Below are positions 35,345-43,759 of a stretch of 64,000 nt of DNA, piece after piece. This stretch comes from Aquabacterium sp. (GTDB lineage: Bacteria > Pseudomonadota > Gammaproteobacteria > Burkholderiales > Burkholderiaceae_C). A program made the translations under genes and the position numbers. Positions within the stretch are counted from its first letter, which is position 1. Each line of letters opens with the position of its first letter. The notes under the pieces are model-generated. The model had not been told where the DNA came from. It made no database searches and saw only the letters and a list, made by a program, of their open reading frames with translations. Where the stretch lies: the NCBI RefSeq assembly GCF_016195855.1, contig NZ_JACPYU010000002.1, forward strand, positions 248,001 to 312,000, in the 5' to 3' direction.

Positions 35345-37102
35345 ATGCCTGCCGAACGCACCCTCCCCACGCCGATCGAACAACGCGAGTTCGCCGTCAA
35401 GGTGAACGGCACGGTCGTGCCCCGCACGCACCAGCTGCTGGCGGCCAGCGTGGTCAACACCGCCAACCACATCGCGTCGGCGCGCCTGGTGTACCGCGAT
35501 GGCACGGCCGATGTGAGCGACTTCACGCTCAGCAACGACAGCCTCTTTGTGCCCGGTGCCCAGATCGAGGTGCAGGCCGGGGCCGGCTCGCAGATGGACA
35601 CGCTGTTCAAAGGCATCGTGGTGCGCCAGCGCCTGAAGGTGCGTGAGCAGGGCGCCTCGCAGCTGATCGTGGAGTGCCGCCACGCGGCCACCAAGCTCAG
35701 CCTCAAGCGTCACAGCGCCAACCACCTGGACAAGACCGACAGCGACGTCATCACTGCGCTGCTGGGTGGCATCCAGGCCACGGTCGAGTCCACCAGCTAC
35801 CAGCACAAGCACCTGGTGCAATACGACACCACGGACTGGGACTTCCTCGTCACCCGCGCCCAGGCCAATGGCCACCTGGTGCTGACACGCGGCGCAGCCA
35901 TCGAAACCCGCAAGCTGGCCTTGAAGGGCTCGCCCGTGGTCACGCTGCAATACGGCTCGACCCTGATCGAGCTGGACGCCGAGATCGACGCGCGCGAGCA
36001 GACCAAGGCCGTCAAGACCCTGACCTGGAACGCCGCCGACCAGGCCGTGCACACGCTGGATGGCAGCGCGCCCTCCTTCACCGGCCCGGGCAACCTGACG
36101 CCCGATGAGCTGGCCGATGCCGTGGCCGTGGACGCGCTGGAGTTGCGCCACGCCATGCTCAGCGACGACGAGGCCACCGCGGCCGCCGATGCGCGTTTCA
36201 CCCAGGCCCGCCTGTGCAAGGCCACGGGCCGCGCCAAGTGCGAAGGCCTGGGCCAGGTGCAACCCGGTGACGTGGTCGAGCTGGCCGGCGTGGGCGAGCG
36301 CTTCAATGGCCAGATCCTGGTCACGGGCGTGCGCCACGAGATGGACCTGGTGCAAGGCTGGAAGACCCACATCCAGTTTGGTGGCGTGCCCGAAGACCCC
36401 GAGCGCCGCGCCCGCCTGGCGCAGGCCCGCACCCCCAGCCTGCTGGCGCCCGTGCATGGCCTGCAGATCGGCGTGGTCACCGACAACGAGGACCCCGATA
36501 GCGAGTTCCGCATCCGCGTGCAACTGCCCCTGGTGGACAGCAGCGACGGCGTGTGGGCGCGCCTGGCCAGCCTGGACGCCGGCAAGGACCGCGGCTTCGT
36601 GGTGCGCCCCGAGATCGGCGACGAGGTCGTGGTCGGTTTCCTGGACGATGACCCGCGCACACCTGTGGTGCTGGGCATGCTGCACAGCAGCGCCAAGCCC
36701 GCGCCGATTGCCGGCAGCAACGACAACCATGAAAAGGGCTACACCAGCCGCAGCGGCATGAAGCTGCACTTCAACGACGACAAGATCGTCTTGACCATCT
36801 CCACACCCGGTGGCCACACCTTCGTGCTGGACGACGACAAGGCGTCGGTCAGCCTGAAGGACAGCAACGGCAACAGCCTGGTGCTGGACGACAAGGGCAT
36901 CACCATCGAGAGCTGCAAGGACCTGAAGGTGAAGACCGCGGGCGACACGAAGTACGACATCGGCGGTGCGGGTGAGATCAAGACCAGCACCGACTTCAAG
37001 GTCGAGGCGGGCACCCAGCTCAAGCTCAGCGGCAGCGCCGGCGCCGAGTTGCAAAGCGCGGCCACGGTCAAGGTGGCCGGCTCGCTGGTGAACATCAACT
37101 GA
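35345..37102 (+). CDS. VgrG-like spike protein (Afp8/Pvc8-like)
   Basis: A 585-residue trimeric spike. Residues 1 to about 370 are the gp27-like hub (AGAGSQMDTLFKGIVVRQRL, YDTTDWDFLVTRAQANGHL). Residues about 375-465 are the gp5-like OB fold (GLQIGVVTDNEDP, FRIRVQLPLVD, GDEVVVGFLDDDPRTPVVLG). The C-terminus is a repetitive beta-helix (HFNDDKIVLTIST, SLKDSNGNSLVLDDKG) that forms the needle. No effector domain is fused at the end. Directly followed by the PAAR gene that caps it. Confidence 0.94.
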   Translation: MPAERTLPTPIEQREFAVKVNGTVVPRTHQLLAASVVNTANHIASARLVYRDGTADVSDFTLSNDSLFVPGAQIEVQAGAGSQMDTLFKGIVVRQRLKVREQGASQLIVECRHAATKLSLKRHSANHLDKTDSDVITALLGGIQATVESTSYQHKHLVQYDTTDWDFLVTRAQANGHLVLTRGAAIETRKLALKGSPVVTLQYGSTLIELDAEIDAREQTKAVKTLTWNAADQAVHTLDGSAPSFTGPGNLTPDELADAVAVDALELRHAMLSDDEATAAADARFTQARLCKATGRAKCEGLGQVQPGDVVELAGVGERFNGQILVTGVRHEMDLVQGWKTHIQFGGVPEDPERRARLAQARTPSLLAPVHGLQIGVVTDNEDPDSEFRIRVQLPLVDSSDGVWARLASLDAGKDRGFVVRPEIGDEVVVGFLDDDPRTPVVLGMLHSSAKPAPIAGSNDNHEKGYTSRSGMKLHFNDDKIVLTISTPGGHTFVLDDDKASVSLKDSNGNSLVLDDKGITIESCKDLKVKTAGDTKYDIGGAGEIKTSTDFKVEAGTQLKLSGSAGAELQSAATVKVAGSLVNIN

Positions 37103-37134
37103 CGCTGACCACACCACCACAAGGGACCACCACC

Positions 37135-37407
37135 ATGCCAGCCGCCGCCCGCGTCAGCGATGTCAGCACCCACGGGGGCACCGTGATCGGCCCCGGTGTG
37201 CCCACCGTGATGATCGGGGGCATGCCGGCGGCCGTGCTGGGCGACATGCACAGCTGCGTGATCCCGCCCCCCCACCCCCCGGTGACGCCGTTCGTGGCCG
37301 GCAGCGCCACCGTGCTGATCGGCGGCAAGCCGGCCTTGCGCGTGGGCGACAGCAGCGCCTGCGGGGCCTCACCCGCGGTGGGCGCCCCCACGGTCATGAT
37401 CGGCTGA
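37135..37407 (+). CDS. PAAR-like spike tip protein (Afp10-like)
   Basis: A 90-residue PAAR cone protein. It has the repeated GxPTVMIGGMPAAVLGD and TVLIGGKPALRVGD blocks and histidine/cysteine pairs (DVSTHGG, DMHSC, SSACG) that would hold the metal at the tip. It sharpens the spike and can anchor cargo. In the Afp operon afp10 follows afp9; here it precedes the gp25 gene. Confidence 0.92.
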   Translation: MPAAARVSDVSTHGGTVIGPGVPTVMIGGMPAAVLGDMHSCVIPPPHPPVTPFVAGSATVLIGGKPALRVGDSSACGASPAVGAPTVMIG

Positions 37408-37425
37408 GCCCGGGACGCACACACC

Positions 37426-37857
37426 ATGAACGACACCCCTCCCTTCCTCGGCCGCGGCTGGGCCTTCCCGCCCGCCTTTGGCTCGGCCGGCGCCCGCATG
37501 ACGCAGGACGAGGCCGACATCGACGCCAGCCTGCGCATCCTGTTTGGCACCAAGCCCGGCGAGCGCCCGCTCTTCCCCACCTATGGCCTGGACCTCAGCG
37601 AGCTGATGTTCGAGCCCCTGAGCACCACCTTGCGCAGCCTGCTGCTGGACCGCATCCGCACCGGTGTGCTGGTCCACGAGCCGCGCATCCGCGTGCTCAA
37701 CCTCGTGATCGACGACAGCGAAGCGCTGGCCGGCGTGCTGCAAGTGCGCCTGGACTACGAGGTGCGCAGCACCAACTCGCGCTTCAACCTGGTCTACCCC
37801 TTCTACCTGGGCGATGCCAATGAGCAGCGCCTGGCCGCGCCGCGCCGCGGCAGCTGA
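37426..37857 (+). CDS. Baseplate wedge protein, gp25 family (Afp9-like)
   Basis: A 143-residue gp25/GPW-type wedge protein. Landmarks are GRGWAFPPAFG, DASLRILFGTKPGERPLFPTYG, FEPLSTTLRSLLLDRI and LDYEVRSTN. It starts sheath assembly on the baseplate. Its stop overlaps the start of the next baseplate gene. Confidence 0.93.
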   Translation: MNDTPPFLGRGWAFPPAFGSAGARMTQDEADIDASLRILFGTKPGERPLFPTYGLDLSELMFEPLSTTLRSLLLDRIRTGVLVHEPRIRVLNLVIDDSEALAGVLQVRLDYEVRSTNSRFNLVYPFYLGDANEQRLAAPRRGS

Positions 37858-40800
37858 TGAACACCATGGCCACCACGCCTGACCTCCACAACGCACAGCT
37901 GGCCGAACCGGGCACGCGCCAGGCCGACCGGCTCAACCCGCACCTGGACGCGGCCTATGCCCCGCTGGACGAGCGCACCCCGGCCGACCTGGTGCTGGCG
38001 GCCCGCGCGCTGGCCGCGAAGCTGAACTTCTACGAAGACTCACCCGAGCGCATCGCCGGCACCTGGCAGGACATCCTGCAAAGCGCGGATGGTGCCGTTG
38101 GTGCAGATGGCGAGGGCGGCAACCTGCCCCCGCACCTTGCCTTGCTGATGGCCTTTGCCCGCCTGGCCCGCCACCCCCGCGCCCTGCTCAATGACTTCAC
38201 CCGCCAGCACCTGAACTTCCAGATGCAGACGGTGCTGGCCTTCACCCCCAAGGCCGCGCAGCCGGACCACGCCCATGTGCTGGTGGACCTGAAAAAGGGC
38301 GCCCCACCGGTCGAACTCAAGCCGGGCCAGTGGCTGTCGGGTGGCAAGGACGCCCAGCAGCAGGAGCTGCTTTATCAGCCCGTGCGCCCCACCGTGCTCA
38401 ACCACGCCAAGGTGGCCCAGTTGCGCGCGGTCAGCCACGCCAGCCACCGCCTGGTCTGCGCGCCCATCGCCGATTCCATCGACGGCCTGGGTGGCAAGCT
38501 GCCGCCTGACAACCCGGTGTGGTCACCCTTTGCGCAAGCCTTGCCCGACCGGCCTGCGCTGCCCTTCGCCACCACGGGCTTTGCCCTGGCTTCGCCCCTG
38601 CTGCGTCTGAGCGAAGGCACACGCACCGTCACGCTCACGCTCTACCTGGACGGCCTGCGCGAGCGCCTCAGCGCCGAGGCCCTGGCCGCGTCTTTCGAGG
38701 TGCTGCTCAGCGGCCCCAAGGGCTGGATCGGGCCGTATGCGCTCAAAGCCGTGTCATCGACAGATGCCAAGCAGCGCGCCTTGCAGTTCACCCTGGAAGC
38801 CGACCAGCCCGCCGTGGTGGACCTGAGCGAGGTGCACGCCCAGCCTTTCGAAGCTGGCCTGCCCGTGGCCCAACTGCTGCTCAAGCCCGATGGGCTGCTG
38901 GGCCACGATGAGCTGGCGGGCTTGAGCCTGCAGCAGGTCAAGCTGGCCGTGGTGGTCAAGGACATGCGCAAGCTGGTGCTCGAAGGCGAGCTGGGCGCGT
39001 TGGATGCCAAGAAGCCCTTCCTGCCCTTTGGCTCGCAGCCTGCAGAAGGCTCGCGCTTTTTCATCGGCTGCGCCGAGGCCCTGGGCAAGTCGCTGAGCGC
39101 GCTGACGCTGAACCTGGTCTGGCAGGGCGCGCCCACCACGCAGACCGCGCTCACCACCCGCTACGCCAGTTACACGCACCAGGCCAATCTGGCCCATGGT
39201 GTGGCCGTGCAGGCCGACTGGGCCGATGCCCGCGCCCAGCACAAGACGGCCACCGGCACCATCCTGCCCGCGGCCACCACCGGCATCGAGTTGGCGCTGG
39301 ACAAGGCCAACTACAAAGTCCGCAAGGTCAGCAAGGGCCGCCTGCAGGAGGCTTACGCTCTTCACCAGTCCGGCAGCGCCGTGGCCCGCAAGCAGGGCGA
39401 CATCAAGGCCTGGTTGCACCAGCAACAAAGCGAGAACCAGCGCCACAGCCCGCCACGCAAGGTTGAGGCGCCTGAGCCACCCGTGCCCGCCACCGTGCGC
39501 CCCGGCTTCATCACCCTGAGCCTGACGACCGACCTGCTGCACGGCGATTACCGCAACGACGCGATCCGCATGCTGCTGCTCACGGCCGACGCCAAGCCGC
39601 CCACGGTCATCCAGGAGCCCTACACGCCCAAGCTCAAGGAGCTGACCCTGAGCTACGAGGCCGAGACCGAGCGCACGGCCATCCACGATGAATCGCTGAG
39701 CGCCTTCACCGAGGCCGAGGTGGCCTTCTACCATGTGGACGTATTCGGTGTGGCGCGCGAGCACCTGTGGCTGAGCCGCCAGCGCAGCTGGATGAAGCAG
39801 GCCTCGGTGTCGCTGTTGCCGCGGCACACGGCGGCCGGCGAGCTGTTCATCGGCGTGTCGGGCGTGCAGGCCGGTGAGCCCTTGAGCCTGCTGCTGCAAG
39901 CGCAAGAAGGCAGCGCCGACCCGCTGGCCCATGTGCAGGCCGTGCGCTGGTCCGTGCTGGCCGACAACGCCTGGCAGGCCCTCAACCCCGGGCCCGATCT
40001 GCCGCTGGACACCACCAGTGGCCTGCGCCGCAGCGGGCTGATCAACGTGGTCCTGCCCGACAACGTGAGTACCGACAACACGCGCATGCCAGCGGGCCTG
40101 GTCTGGCTGCGTGCGGCCATCGCCCAAGAGCCGCGTGCAGCCTGCAGCCTGGTGGGCGTGCACGCCAATGCCGTGGAAGTGGCCTGGGTGGACCAGGGCC
40201 TGGGTGCCAGCCACCTGGCCAACGCCTTGCCGGCCGGGCGCATCACGCGCCTCAAGAGCCCCGTGGCCGAGATCAAGGCCTTGAGCCAGCCCTATCCGTC
40301 CTTTGGCGGGGCCTTGATGGAAGACGATGCCGCCCTGTCTCGCCGTGCCGCCGAACGCCTGCGCCACCGGGGCCGCGCCATCACCGCCTGGGACCACGAG
40401 CGCCTCGTGCTCGAAGCCTTCCCCATGCTCGACCGTGTCAAGTGCATCCCGTATGCCAACAGCCAGTCCTGGCGGGCGCCGGGTTGCGTCATGCTGGTGG
40501 TCGTGCCCAATCTGCGCCTGCAACACCAGCTGGGTTTGTTGACCCCGCGTGTGGACCTGGACACCTTGCAGCGCATCGAGGCTTTCGTGCTGCAACGCTC
40601 GGCCATGTGCCTCCAGGGCACGCCTGCCGACCAGACGTCCGCGCAAAACTCGGCGCCAACATCGGCGCAACCCTCGGCAGTCACCGTGCGCAACCCGCGC
40701 TACCAGCCCGTCCAGCTCAGCTTCAAGGTGCACATGCGCGATGGCTTTGCCTTCAGCTACTACAAGTCGCAGCTCAACCAGGCCATTGTGCAGACCTTGT

Positions 40801-41024
40801 CGCCCTGGGCCTTTGATGTCAGCCGCCCCTTGAACTTTGGCGGGCGCGTGGTGCGCTCGGCCCTGGTGGACGCCATCGAGTCCCTGGACTATGTGGACTA
40901 CATCACCGACGTGAAACTGGCGCGCCTGGATCACCCCGGCGAGGACCAGCCCGAACTCGCACCGCAGGCGCCCGATGTGATCCTGGTGTCCGCCGCCGAA
41001 CACGATATCCAGGAGATCACCTGA
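37857..41024 (+). CDS. Baseplate protein (Afp11-like, J family)
   Basis: A 1055-residue wedge protein. It opens with DRLNPHLDAAYAPLDERTPADLV and an acidic helical domain. The centre has long beta stretches, and the J-like C-terminal part is the most familiar (RRAAERLRHRGRAITAWDHE, then LVLEAFPMLDRVKCI and SFKVHMRDGFAFSYYKSQLN). It corresponds to the larger of the two eCIS wedge proteins. The ATG overlaps the gp25 stop and its own stop overlaps the Afp12-like start, so translation is coupled. Confidence 0.9.
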   Translation: MNTMATTPDLHNAQLAEPGTRQADRLNPHLDAAYAPLDERTPADLVLAARALAAKLNFYEDSPERIAGTWQDILQSADGAVGADGEGGNLPPHLALLMAFARLARHPRALLNDFTRQHLNFQMQTVLAFTPKAAQPDHAHVLVDLKKGAPPVELKPGQWLSGGKDAQQQELLYQPVRPTVLNHAKVAQLRAVSHASHRLVCAPIADSIDGLGGKLPPDNPVWSPFAQALPDRPALPFATTGFALASPLLRLSEGTRTVTLTLYLDGLRERLSAEALAASFEVLLSGPKGWIGPYALKAVSSTDAKQRALQFTLEADQPAVVDLSEVHAQPFEAGLPVAQLLLKPDGLLGHDELAGLSLQQVKLAVVVKDMRKLVLEGELGALDAKKPFLPFGSQPAEGSRFFIGCAEALGKSLSALTLNLVWQGAPTTQTALTTRYASYTHQANLAHGVAVQADWADARAQHKTATGTILPAATTGIELALDKANYKVRKVSKGRLQEAYALHQSGSAVARKQGDIKAWLHQQQSENQRHSPPRKVEAPEPPVPATVRPGFITLSLTTDLLHGDYRNDAIRMLLLTADAKPPTVIQEPYTPKLKELTLSYEAETERTAIHDESLSAFTEAEVAFYHVDVFGVAREHLWLSRQRSWMKQASVSLLPRHTAAGELFIGVSGVQAGEPLSLLLQAQEGSADPLAHVQAVRWSVLADNAWQALNPGPDLPLDTTSGLRRSGLINVVLPDNVSTDNTRMPAGLVWLRAAIAQEPRAACSLVGVHANAVEVAWVDQGLGASHLANALPAGRITRLKSPVAEIKALSQPYPSFGGALMEDDAALSRRAAERLRHRGRAITAWDHERLVLEAFPMLDRVKCIPYANSQSWRAPGCVMLVVVPNLRLQHQLGLLTPRVDLDTLQRIEAFVLQRSAMCLQGTPADQTSAQNSAPTSAQPSAVTVRNPRYQPVQLSFKVHMRDGFAFSYYKSQLNQAIVQTLSPWAFDVSRPLNFGGRVVRSALVDAIESLDYVDYITDVKLARLDHPGEDQPELAPQAPDVILVSAAEHDIQEIT

Positions 41025-43759
41025 TGGCCCTGGCCCCACTTCAAGCCACCACCTTGCTCTCCCTCAAGCGTGCGCCCCTGGCCACGGGTGAAGACCCGCG
41101 CGCCCTGTTCGATGAAGGCCTGGCCCACCTGCGCGAGCTGGCCGGCCGCACCTGGACCGACCACAACATCCACGACCCCGGCATCACCACGCTGGAGATG
41201 CTGAGCCTGGCCCTGGCCGAGCTGGGCTTCAAGGCCGGCACCGCCATCGAAGACTGGCTGGCCGAGCCGCGTGACCCGCTCACCGGCAGCACGCCCGAGC
41301 TGGCGCGGCAGTTCTTCAAGCCGCGCGCGGTCCTGCCCAACCGGCCCTTGACCAGGCTGGACTGGCGCAAGCTCCTGATCGACCTGGATGGCGTGAAGAA
41401 CGCCTGGGTGGTCCCAGAGCCCGCCATGCCCTTGTACGCCGACCTGCTGGCGCGCGAGCTGGCCTATGTGCCCCCCGCACACGGTCACAGCCAGCCGGTG
41501 GCCTTGCAGGGCCTGTACCGCGTGAAGGTGGACTTCATGGACCACGTCACCACCCAGGCCGACCAGGAGGTGGTGCTCCAGCGCGTGCACGAGGCGCTGC
41601 AGGCCAACCGCAACCTGTGCGAGGACTTCGTGGCCATCGAGCCCGTGCCGGTGCAGTACTTCGCGCTGTGCGCCGAGGTGGACCTGGACGTGCATGCCGA
41701 CGTGACCGAGGCCGCCGCCCAATGGCTGTTCGTGGCCGAGCAGGCCCTGGCGCCCATGGTGCCCAGCTACAGCCTGGCACAGATGCGCCAGCGCCTGTCA
41801 CCCAGCGGCCAGCCCTATCGCATCGACGAGATCTTCGACGGCCCCTTGCTTGCAAACGGCTTCATCGACGAGCGCGATCTGCGGGCCTCCGAGCTGCCCG
41901 AGGTGCTGCGCCTGTCTGACCTCATCGGCCGGCTGATGGACGTGCCCGGCCTGCGCGCCATCACCGACGTCACGCTCAGCCCGCTGGATGCAGATGGCTT
42001 GGCGCAAAGCGTGCCCAACCCTTGGCAGGTGCCGGTCCAGGCTGGCCACATGCCGCGCCTGGCCCTGTACGCCAAGGCACCCACCGGCCGCCTGGTGATG
42101 CGCAAGCGCGGCACACCGGTGTCGACCTGGAACATGGACGCCGTGCCTGCTGCCGTGCAAACGCGATTGAACGCCTTGCGCGAGGCCGCCCGCCAGTCGG
42201 TCGAGACCGACCAGCAAGATGCCCCGGCCGTGCCGCCAGGCCAATGGCAAGACCTGGCCGCCTACCGCAGCATCCAGCGCGACTTCCCTGAGCTGTATGG
42301 CCTGGGCCCCATCGGCCTGCCCCGCACGGCCGACGAGCGCCTCAAGGCCCAGCAACTGCAATGGCGTGCCTTCCTCATGCTGTTCGACCAGCAACTGGCC
42401 AATGACGCGGCCCAGATGGCCCAGGCCCGTGCGCTGCTGTCGGTCAACCCCGATGAACTGCAAGCCCAGGCCGACCGCCTGCGTGATGCGGCCACCCCCG
42501 TGCATGCACTGAGCGCCCAGCCCGTGCAGGATGATTTCATCGACCGCAGCAAGCTGTTCACGCCCGACCTGTCGGCGCAGCAACTGGCCGACCTGATCGA
42601 GCCGCCCGACCAGGCCATGGCCCGCCGCGACCGCCTGTACAACCACCTGCTGGCCCGCATCGGCGAAGACTTCTCGTCCTACGCCTCCATCATGGCCTCG
42701 GTGTTCGGTGACGAGCGCCGCGAGGTGCTGGCCGACAAGGCCGACTTCCTGGCTGCAGCACCTGCCTTGAGCGCCAACCGTGCCGGTGCGTTTCACCAGC
42801 AGGCCGACGCGCTGCATGGCGCCTGGAACAGCGACAACGTCAGCGGCCTGGAGCGGCGCATCGCGGCCCTGCTGGGCATCAACGACTTCAGCCGCCGCAA
42901 CCTGGCGACCGTGTCCTACGACGCCTACGCCGAGATCGACCAGACACCGAACGACGAGTTCCGCTACCGCGTGGTGCATGGCGTGACCGACAAGATCCTG
43001 CTGTCGTCCACCACCCACTTCAAGACCCCGCAGGAAGCGCAAGGCCTGATGATCCGCGCCATTGCTGCCGCGCAGGACCTGAGCCACTACCGCTGGCACC
43101 AGGGCAAGGACACGCAGTTCTACTTCCGCGTGGTGGCCCCTGACGACGAGACCACTGTGCTGGGCCGGCGCAACCAGGGCTTTGCCACGCAAGATGAGCT
43201 GCAGGCCGCCATGCGCGAGCTGCGCGATTACCTGATCGACCGCTACAGCGGCGAGGGCCTGTACGCGCTTGAAGGCCTGCTCTTGCGGCCCATGGAGGCG
43301 GGTGACCCGCTCATGCCCATCTGCCTGGACACGGACTGCGCCGATTGCGCAGACGCCGACCCCTACTCCTGGCGCCTGTTCATCGTGATGCCGGCTTATG
43401 CCGGGCGCTTCCAGCACAGGCCCTTCCGCGCGTTCGCCGAGCGTTGCATCCGCGCCGAGGTGCCCGCCCACATCATGCCCCGCATCTGCTGGGTGGGCAG
43501 CGATGACATGGCCCGCTTTGAAGGCGCTTACCGCGACTGGCTCAATGTGCACGCCGGCGTGACCCGGGCCGAGCGCACGGCCAAGCTGGCTGCGCTCATC
43601 GCTGTGCTCAGCACCATCAAGAGCGTCTACCCGCAGCGCACCCTGTATGACTGCGCCACCGAGGCCACGCCGAAGGACCCCTTCGTCCTGGGCAGCACCG
43701 CGCTGGGCAGCGTTCAACAAATCCACACATCTGACCCCAAGGAGACGGACCATGGCTGA
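41024..43759 (+). CDS. Baseplate protein (Afp12-like)
   Basis: A 911-residue wedge protein. The N-terminal motif TWTDHNIHDPGITTLEML is the eCIS form of the baseplate J opening (DHDPGxTLLE). A VKVDFMDH strand domain follows. The C-terminal third has repeated DUF-type strands (DEFRYRVVHGVTDKILLSST, FYFRVVAPDDET). With the preceding protein it forms the ring that holds hub and sheath. A GGAGAC site near its end serves the next gene, whose start overlaps by eight bases. Confidence 0.9.
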   Translation: MALAPLQATTLLSLKRAPLATGEDPRALFDEGLAHLRELAGRTWTDHNIHDPGITTLEMLSLALAELGFKAGTAIEDWLAEPRDPLTGSTPELARQFFKPRAVLPNRPLTRLDWRKLLIDLDGVKNAWVVPEPAMPLYADLLARELAYVPPAHGHSQPVALQGLYRVKVDFMDHVTTQADQEVVLQRVHEALQANRNLCEDFVAIEPVPVQYFALCAEVDLDVHADVTEAAAQWLFVAEQALAPMVPSYSLAQMRQRLSPSGQPYRIDEIFDGPLLANGFIDERDLRASELPEVLRLSDLIGRLMDVPGLRAITDVTLSPLDADGLAQSVPNPWQVPVQAGHMPRLALYAKAPTGRLVMRKRGTPVSTWNMDAVPAAVQTRLNALREAARQSVETDQQDAPAVPPGQWQDLAAYRSIQRDFPELYGLGPIGLPRTADERLKAQQLQWRAFLMLFDQQLANDAAQMAQARALLSVNPDELQAQADRLRDAATPVHALSAQPVQDDFIDRSKLFTPDLSAQQLADLIEPPDQAMARRDRLYNHLLARIGEDFSSYASIMASVFGDERREVLADKADFLAAAPALSANRAGAFHQQADALHGAWNSDNVSGLERRIAALLGINDFSRRNLATVSYDAYAEIDQTPNDEFRYRVVHGVTDKILLSSTTHFKTPQEAQGLMIRAIAAAQDLSHYRWHQGKDTQFYFRVVAPDDETTVLGRRNQGFATQDELQAAMRELRDYLIDRYSGEGLYALEGLLLRPMEAGDPLMPICLDTDCADCADADPYSWRLFIVMPAYAGRFQHRPFRAFAERCIRAEVPAHIMPRICWVGSDDMARFEGAYRDWLNVHAGVTRAERTAKLAALIAVLSTIKSVYPQRTLYDCATEATPKDPFVLGSTALGSVQQIHTSDPKETDHG